From Muricauda sp. MAR_2010_75 (GTDB lineage: Bacteria > Bacteroidota > Bacteroidia > Flavobacteriales > Flavobacteriaceae), in assembly GCF_000745185.1 (NCBI RefSeq), contig NZ_JQNJ01000001.1, positions 1,511,501 to 1,575,500 on the forward strand: a DNA stretch of 64,000 nucleotides, read 5' to 3'. Position 1 is the first letter of the stretch. Each line of letters opens with the position of its first letter. The notes beneath the pieces are model-generated. The model had not been told where the DNA came from. It was given only the letters and a program-made list of their open reading frames with translations, and did no database searches. Both the position numbers and the translations under genes were made by a program. Below, one piece after another: positions 59,365-64,000 of this stretch.

Positions 59365-60237
59365 GGTGGGTCTAGCCACAATGATCCCGATATTGCTTTT
59401 GATGTTTTTGAGATAATCTGCTAGGGGCAATTCTGAAATTTCCACTTCCCCATTTTTGCTTGATGCGTGGAGCAAATGCAATCTTCCATCAGGTTGATGG
59501 ATGGCGATGCCAGTGTGGGTCACATCCAGGCCTTTTATAGAGGTGGCCAACGCGATAATATCTCCCGATTGGATCAGGTGCTCTTTACTTTCAATCTGAT
59601 CTTGTGGCAAATAACAAAGCTCTTCGTGGGCCAGTTCCTTTTCCACTTGAAGCATGGCTTCAAAATTTTCATCATTCGTTAAAAAAGGATAGAGTGAACG
59701 ATGTGTTCCCATAAAATTGATAGGTTTGTTTAGTAACACACCACCCAATTCCGAGGTGATATCCTTGACCAAACCCTTCTTCTGATTGTTTCGAATCCAC
59801 TCCGTAAAATAATGTAAACGTGAAGGATAGCTTTTTAAAATACCATCCCTATACCGAATGGTTTTTAAATTTTCTGCAAATGCATTAAAAGTTTCTTGCT
59901 CGTTCTTGAGCATTAATCCAAAAGCCAGCACATTTTCAACAAAAGTGGTGCAATCCAATCCCGAAAAATTCACAACAAGGGTTTCTGTTTCCCCAACTTC
60001 AAGGGTCTTTTCCACATACGCTGTTCCCATAAACGACCTTCCTACCTGCACAAGTGTATCTCCCAAATTGGATGCCTGGATTTCTTGAAGTTCATCCATT
60101 TTGGATTCAAAAAGAGACTTGTCCTCAGGAGAACATGTGATTTGTTGGGCAAATGCAAAAGATGATATCGCCAAAACGATGAGTAGACTAACAATAGGGT
60201 TAAATAGATTTTTAATGGTAAAATCTAAAAATTTCAT
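59350..60237 (-). CDS. DUF1460 (N-acetylmuramoyl-L-alanine amidase-like) protein
   Basis: This exported protein of 295 residues starts MKFLDFTIKNLF. After the signal peptide (ending FAFAQQ) the NlpC/P60-like DUF1460 fold has the catalytic Cys in FSGLDCTTFVENVLAF and His in LDVTHTGIAIHQPDG. Members hydrolyse peptidoglycan peptides. An upstream ATG at 60246 (MIH) is less likely. It overlaps the next lipoprotein gene by 26 bases. Confidence 0.9.
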   Translation of the reverse strand: MKFLDFTIKNLFNPIVSLLIVLAISSFAFAQQITCSPEDKSLFESKMDELQEIQASNLGDTLVQVGRSFMGTAYVEKTLEVGETETLVVNFSGLDCTTFVENVLAFGLMLKNEQETFNAFAENLKTIRYRDGILKSYPSRLHYFTEWIRNNQKKGLVKDITSELGGVLLNKPINFMGTHRSLYPFLTNDENFEAMLQVEKELAHEELCYLPQDQIESKEHLIQSGDIIALATSIKGLDVTHTGIAIHQPDGRLHLLHASSKNGEVEISELPLADYLKNIKSNIGIIVARPTLLSF

Positions 60238-61519
60238 GTGAATCATAAATTGCTTTTAGTTCGGGCTCAATAAACTCTTGATGTATTAAATCAGGATAAG
60301 AAAGAAAATCCAAATGCAAAGAAGTTGAGATCAAATTTAAATTACCAACCCTTAAATTAGGGTAAGTCTGTTGTATTTCTTCAGGAATTTCACCAATAGT
60401 CCCAGAAAAATAAGGAGAAGAAATAACGTTCCATGTTGTTTGAATTCTATTAACAAGAGGCACACCTTCTTTTACTTCCCATTGAACATCTTTCATTTGA
60501 TAATCGAGGTTTGTTATAAATTGATAATTAGAAAAGGACTGGTCGGCTATTGTAAACGAGGCATTTTTTGGTATACTTATATTCTCTGGTTTGACCCCAT
60601 ATTTTTCATAATCATACTCATAAACGTCACTTCCAAAACTAAATCGTGTTCTATATCTACTATACAAATCCAAATATCCAATTTTTATAGGATTAGGTGC
60701 TAGTGCACTGGTATCTATTAATGTAGTATAAATTCCACCTCCAATTGAATACGACTGATTATCCTCAAATGCTTGAACAACTACATATAAGTTATAGGCT
60801 ACAGGGTTTGAAATTGGAATATCTACCTCAAGATAATAATCATAAAAATTAAATTCAGAGTAGTCTACTTCTATGATATCTTCATCTGAAATGTCTTCAA
60901 TAAAAAAATACTTCGATTCATTATCTGAGTCATAGAAAGTATAAAATATATTATTATACTCATTTAATCTTACATCAAGATGAGAAACCTGATCTTTAAC
61001 ACCGTTATCAAGACCTTGTTTTGTATAGATGTGACCATCTTTGTCCGAAAATGTTTCATATCTAGGTGAAACTGCATTATTAACAGAGATGTCAAAACTT
61101 CCTGTTTGATCTCTAAATGTAACAGGATCATATTCTGGATAAGGTCCAAAATTCCAATTGGAGCCAATTTGTATTTCAGGATAAGATTTAATAGTATGTC
61201 TCATATTCCCAAAAGAACTATTGTCATAAGTGAACAAACTTATTGTTAAGTTGTCAGGTAATTTCTTTTCTTGAATATCAAAAATTAATGAGTCCCCTGC
61301 TTCAAATTCTCTGTAATCCAATAGTTCGCCATCTTTATCATGAATAATAATCCAATTGTCAGTTTCTGCTGTGGATAGAGCAACTTCGAAAGTAAAGTAG
61401 GTTACCATTTCTGGTTCTTCATCACCTGTTGGATCGGGATTAGGTTCTTCAGATTCATCTTTTGAGCATCCATAAAAAATGAAAAGGAATCCCAATAACA
61501 TTGGTTTTAAGTTTTTCAT
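60212..61519 (-). CDS. Hypothetical lipoprotein
   Basis: This 435-residue lipoprotein has C18 in the lipobox IFYGCSKDE, followed by an acidic tether rich in Glu, Pro and Asp. The rest is rich in aromatic beta-strand sequence without a family I recognise. Adhesin-like folds are plausible. The DNA of this gene is AT-richer than its neighbours, suggesting faster divergence or transfer. It overlaps the DUF1460 gene by 26 bases. Confidence 0.8.
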   Translation of the reverse strand: MKNLKPMLLGFLFIFYGCSKDESEEPNPDPTGDEEPEMVTYFTFEVALSTAETDNWIIIHDKDGELLDYREFEAGDSLIFDIQEKKLPDNLTISLFTYDNSSFGNMRHTIKSYPEIQIGSNWNFGPYPEYDPVTFRDQTGSFDISVNNAVSPRYETFSDKDGHIYTKQGLDNGVKDQVSHLDVRLNEYNNIFYTFYDSDNESKYFFIEDISDEDIIEVDYSEFNFYDYYLEVDIPISNPVAYNLYVVVQAFEDNQSYSIGGGIYTTLIDTSALAPNPIKIGYLDLYSRYRTRFSFGSDVYEYDYEKYGVKPENISIPKNASFTIADQSFSNYQFITNLDYQMKDVQWEVKEGVPLVNRIQTTWNVISSPYFSGTIGEIPEEIQQTYPNLRVGNLNLISTSLHLDFLSYPDLIHQEFIEPELKAIYDSHEIFRFYH

Positions 61520-61595
61520 CTTGACAGTTTTTTAAGATAGACGTCCAATTAAAAAAACGAAGAAATTTCTGATAAATTGAAAAGCTGTATTGAAT

Positions 61596-62669
61596 TTATG
61601 AGCCGTTTTGATTTTCATCTTTATGTTCAATCGTCAACCTTGTTGTACGTGCAATGCTTTCAGGATAATTTTCTTGCAAGTATACAATCAATTTTTCCCG
61701 AACATGAACTCGTAAATCCCAAGCAGTAGGTGAATCCTTAGCACTCATTAAGGCACGTACCTCCACATAATTGGGCTTAGACTCGGTGACTTGTAGCACA
61801 TTGACCTCACCATCCCACAACTTGGTGTTGTTCAAGATTTGGGTTAATTCTTCCCGTAACTTATCAAAAGGGACGTTGTAATCCACATATAAAAAAACAG
61901 TTCCCAAAATAGCGGATGAGGTCTTAGTCCAGTTTTGAAAAGGTTTCTCTATAAAATAGGGCGTGGGTACGATCAATCGGCGTTTGTCCCAAATGGCTAC
62001 CACCACATAGGTCAGGGTAATTTCTTCAATACGGCCCCATTCCCCTTCCACGATCACCACATCGTCCAGTTTTATGGGCTGGGCTATGGCAATTTGGATG
62101 CCGGCCAATATGGTTCCGATAAGTTTTTGGGCCGAAAAACCAATGATAATACCCGCCACACCGGCTGAAGCAAAAATACTTATACCTAATTCTCGAATTT
62201 CTTGAAAACTCATCAAGGCTAAACCAAGAGCCAGAAGAATGACAACAAAGATGATAATGCGTTCCAAGATGGTAAATTGGGTATAGATTTTTCGGGCCTT
62301 TAGATTATCCGTTTCACCTACATCATAGTTTCTAAGGATGACCTGTTTTACAATCTTCAAAAGAGCGATTACCAGCCAGGTCATGGCAAAGATAAACAAG
62401 AGGGTACTTGACTTTTTAAACCAATACTCCGATTCCTCAAGACTTAAAACGTTGCGCAGGGCATTAATCCGTAGGATGACGGAGACAAAAATCAAGATCA
62501 ACGGTAGCGCCAATTTTTTAAAGGAACCATCGGGCAAGAGGTATTTCGGGTTTTTGCCCAAACGTTTCAACAGGATGGATATGGCCCAATATACAAAGAC
62601 CAGGCAGAAAAGGGTAATCCCTAAATAAATCAGTGATTCTTTTGAAACGTTGTCGTAAAAGGACTCCAT
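61596..62669 (-). CDS. MscS family mechanosensitive channel
   Basis: This 357-residue protein has four or five hydrophobic segments in residues 1-185. The MscS pore region and beta domain follow: GISIFASAGVAGIIIGFSAQKLIG, IQIAIAQPIKLDDVVIVEGEWGRIEEITLTYVVV, then DKRRLIVPTPYFIEKPFQNWTKT. It should release solutes at low osmolarity. Divergent from hemH; a consensus promoter lies 6-34 bases upstream. Confidence 0.93.
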   Translation of the reverse strand: MESFYDNVSKESLIYLGITLFCLVFVYWAISILLKRLGKNPKYLLPDGSFKKLALPLILIFVSVILRINALRNVLSLEESEYWFKKSSTLLFIFAMTWLVIALLKIVKQVILRNYDVGETDNLKARKIYTQFTILERIIIFVVILLALGLALMSFQEIRELGISIFASAGVAGIIIGFSAQKLIGTILAGIQIAIAQPIKLDDVVIVEGEWGRIEEITLTYVVVAIWDKRRLIVPTPYFIEKPFQNWTKTSSAILGTVFLYVDYNVPFDKLREELTQILNNTKLWDGEVNVLQVTESKPNYVEVRALMSAKDSPTAWDLRVHVREKLIVYLQENYPESIARTTRLTIEHKDENQNGS

Positions 62670-62674
62670 AGTAA

Positions 62675-62703
62675 CAAAAATAGGGGAGAAAACTATACAT
62701 CAA
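62675..62703 (-). promoter_or_regulatory. Promoter of the MscS channel gene
   Basis: The plus-strand CAAAaaTA (62675-62682) reads TAttTTTG on the minus strand, with a TTG -33 element (plus CAA 62701-62703) and an 18-base spacer. Both elements are perfect matches. It lies very close to the start at 62669. Confidence 0.65.
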
Positions 62704-62794
62704 GGAATAGTACTCTCCGTTTTTGGATTGAATTTCATTATTTCTCCATAAGAAAGTATTTTGAAAGGGAAAATACAAAGTCAGAGTCAAGTTG

Positions 62795-62802
62795 TATTTT
62801 TG
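62795..62802 (+). promoter_or_regulatory. -7 promoter element TAttTTTG of hemH
   Basis: This is a perfect -7 element 21 bases before the GTG start of hemH. No -33 TTG at the right distance. Confidence 0.55.
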
Positions 62803-62822
62803 AACTCTAAAACAAAAAAGCT

Positions 62823-63869
62823 GTGCCAAAAGGAGTTTTATTGGTCAATTTGGGCTCACCCGATAGCCCCACCCCTAAAGATGTTAAACCCTATTTAGAT
62901 GAATTTTTGATGGATGAGCGTGTTATAGACGTGAATCCAGTCCTTAGGAACATTATTGTTAGGGGAATCATTCTAAATACACGCCCTAAGCGCTCTGCGG
63001 AAGCCTATGCCAAAATTTGGTGGGATGAAGGCTCTCCGCTCATTGTCATTTCAGAACGTTTCACGGAAAAAGTACGCCAAAAGACCGATCTTCCCATTGC
63101 TTTGGGTATGCGCTATGGGTCAATGACCATTAAAAGTGCCCTTAAAGAATTACAAAAAAAAGGGGTGGATGAGGTGCTGCTTGTGCCTTTGTATCCCCAC
63201 TATGCCATGTCTTCCTATGAAACGGTAGTAGTTAAGGCCATGGAAGCACAACAAGAACACTTCCCTGAGATGCACCTGACCACCTTGCCCGCTTTCTATA
63301 GCAATCCAGAGTATGTGAAAGTGCTCTCAAAAAGTATTGCGGAAGGATTGAAAGGTTTTGAATATGACCATATCTTGTTTTCCTATCATGGGATTCCGGA
63401 GCGACACATTAAAAAATCGGACCCCACCAAATTCCACTGCAAAATAGATGGGCAATGTTGCAAGACGAACTCCGTTGCACATCATACTTGCTATAAGCAT
63501 CAGTGCTTGGATACCACGGAACTGGTGAAGAAAGCGTTGGATTTGGATGACGCCAAAGTCAGTTCATCGTTCCAATCCAGATTGGGGAGCGACCCATGGT
63601 TGCAACCATTTACCGACGAAGAATTTGAACGCTTGGCCCAAGAAGGAAAAAAACGATTGGCGGTGATCACCCCAGCATTTGTGAGTGATTGCTTGGAGAC
63701 TTTGGAAGAAATAGCGATGGAAGGGAAACATCAATTTGAAGAAGCGGGAGGAGAAGATTATATCCACATAGCCTGTTTAAACGACAGAGACGACTGGGCT
63801 GGATTAATGGCAGCGTGGATCAAGGAATGGCAAGAAAATGGAAAACTTCCTGAAACTAGGGTTCAGTAG
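62823..63869 (+). CDS. hemH: Ferrochelatase
   Basis: This 348-residue enzyme inserts iron into protoporphyrin IX. H189 in LFSYHGIPERH is the conserved catalytic histidine, and FVSDCLETLEEI near 287-298 carries the conserved Glu. It starts with GTG at 62823, supported by the family-like KGVLLVNLGSPDSP. A cysteine-rich segment (C206, C212, C213, C223, C228) resembles the internal Cys cluster of some [2Fe-2S] ferrochelatases. It is transcribed separately from the main hem operon. Confidence 0.96.
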   Translation: MPKGVLLVNLGSPDSPTPKDVKPYLDEFLMDERVIDVNPVLRNIIVRGIILNTRPKRSAEAYAKIWWDEGSPLIVISERFTEKVRQKTDLPIALGMRYGSMTIKSALKELQKKGVDEVLLVPLYPHYAMSSYETVVVKAMEAQQEHFPEMHLTTLPAFYSNPEYVKVLSKSIAEGLKGFEYDHILFSYHGIPERHIKKSDPTKFHCKIDGQCCKTNSVAHHTCYKHQCLDTTELVKKALDLDDAKVSSSFQSRLGSDPWLQPFTDEEFERLAQEGKKRLAVITPAFVSDCLETLEEIAMEGKHQFEEAGGEDYIHIACLNDRDDWAGLMAAWIKEWQENGKLPETRVQ

Positions 63870-63917
63870 GAAACCAAAAAACTAAAAAACAGCAAAGCGA
63901 ATTTGATAAAGGTATTG

Positions 63918-63925
63918 TAGTTTTG
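63918..63925 (+). promoter_or_regulatory. -7 promoter element TAgtTTTG upstream of the last gene
   Basis: This is a perfect -7 match about 50 bases before the partial coding sequence at 63975. Confidence 0.5.
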
Positions 63926-63974
63926 GGGACACCATACTGCATACAGATTTCACTCTCAAAGCACAAGCATTGGC

Positions 63975-64000
63975 ATGGCCAAAGTAACCTCTGAAGAACT
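63975..64000 (+). CDS. Start of a coding sequence cut by the window end
   Basis: Eight codons and two bases, starting MAKVTSEEL if completed, are open to the end. A perfect -7 element lies upstream. The product cannot be identified from this. Confidence 0.4.

Noticed and set aside
1..64000. CRISPR array, tRNA, rRNA, prophage or insertion sequence
   Set aside because: No regularly spaced repeats, no recognisable tRNA cloverleaf, and no transposase, integrase or phage gene was seen in the reading.

Overview
This 64 kb window comes from a member of the Bacteroidota, most likely a marine Flavobacteriaceae close to Muricauda/Allomuricauda (genus level is inference). Supporting signs are Bacteroidota promoters of the TAnnTTTG type before many genes, A-rich sequence instead of Shine-Dalgarno sites, a T9SS-sorted subtilase, DUF3078 and DUF2480 proteins, a hybrid two-component system with an AraC output domain, and a b558-type succinate dehydrogenase anchor. 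No rRNA, tRNA, CRISPR array, transposase or phage gene was seen.

Layout. 1-7.4 kb: start of sdhA, sdhC, rimK with an overlapping aspartoacylase-like gene, membrane proteins, an M24 aminopeptidase and a Crp-type regulator. 7.4-19.4 kb: an accessory region of small redox and stress genes, each with its own regulator: Crp with tautomerase/SDR/SnoaL; AraC with a second SDR; ArsR with a membrane protein and a divergent proline-dehydrogenase-fold enzyme; an exported SnoaL-SnoaL-globin fusion beside a DJ-1/AraC regulator; a ketopantoate-reductase-like enzyme; an ankyrin protein; and a truncated globin beside a DUF4242/pseudo-cyclase/AraC fusion. 19.5-25.2 kb: brnQ, thiL and beta-propeller lipoproteins. 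25.3-32.0 kb: the SUF iron-sulfur assembly cluster (sufA-like, B, C, D, S, E, DUF59, DUF2480). 32-40.6 kb: two tandem paralogous seven-repeat propeller lipoproteins, a DUF3078 protein, a hybrid two-component regulator and a barrel protein. 40.7-48.5 kb: hflX, the T9SS subtilase, an exonuclease, ogt, a CNNM/CorC protein and a BIG2-DM13 lipoprotein. 48.6-57.5 kb: a tightly packed minus-strand haem operon (hemA, C, D, E, F, B plus four passengers) divergent from an AraC regulator. 57.7-64 kb: that AraC gene, thuA-like, DUF1460, a lipoprotein, an MscS channel and hemH.

How it fits together. Haem synthesis (hemACDEFB and hemH), Fe-S assembly (suf), two globins and a haem-containing SDH anchor give the window a strong haem, iron and redox theme. 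The most novel material is the 7.4-19.4 kb block. Its two globin loci show domain combinations I do not recognise as described, and several of its promoters carry readable operators: a perfect TGTGA-N6-TCACA beside a Crp protein with an SRETxxR recognition helix, direct repeats before the SDR-AraC pair, and a palindrome before arsR. The globin/DUF4242-AraC pair is enclosed by nested inverted repeats, which suggests a cassette-like insertion.
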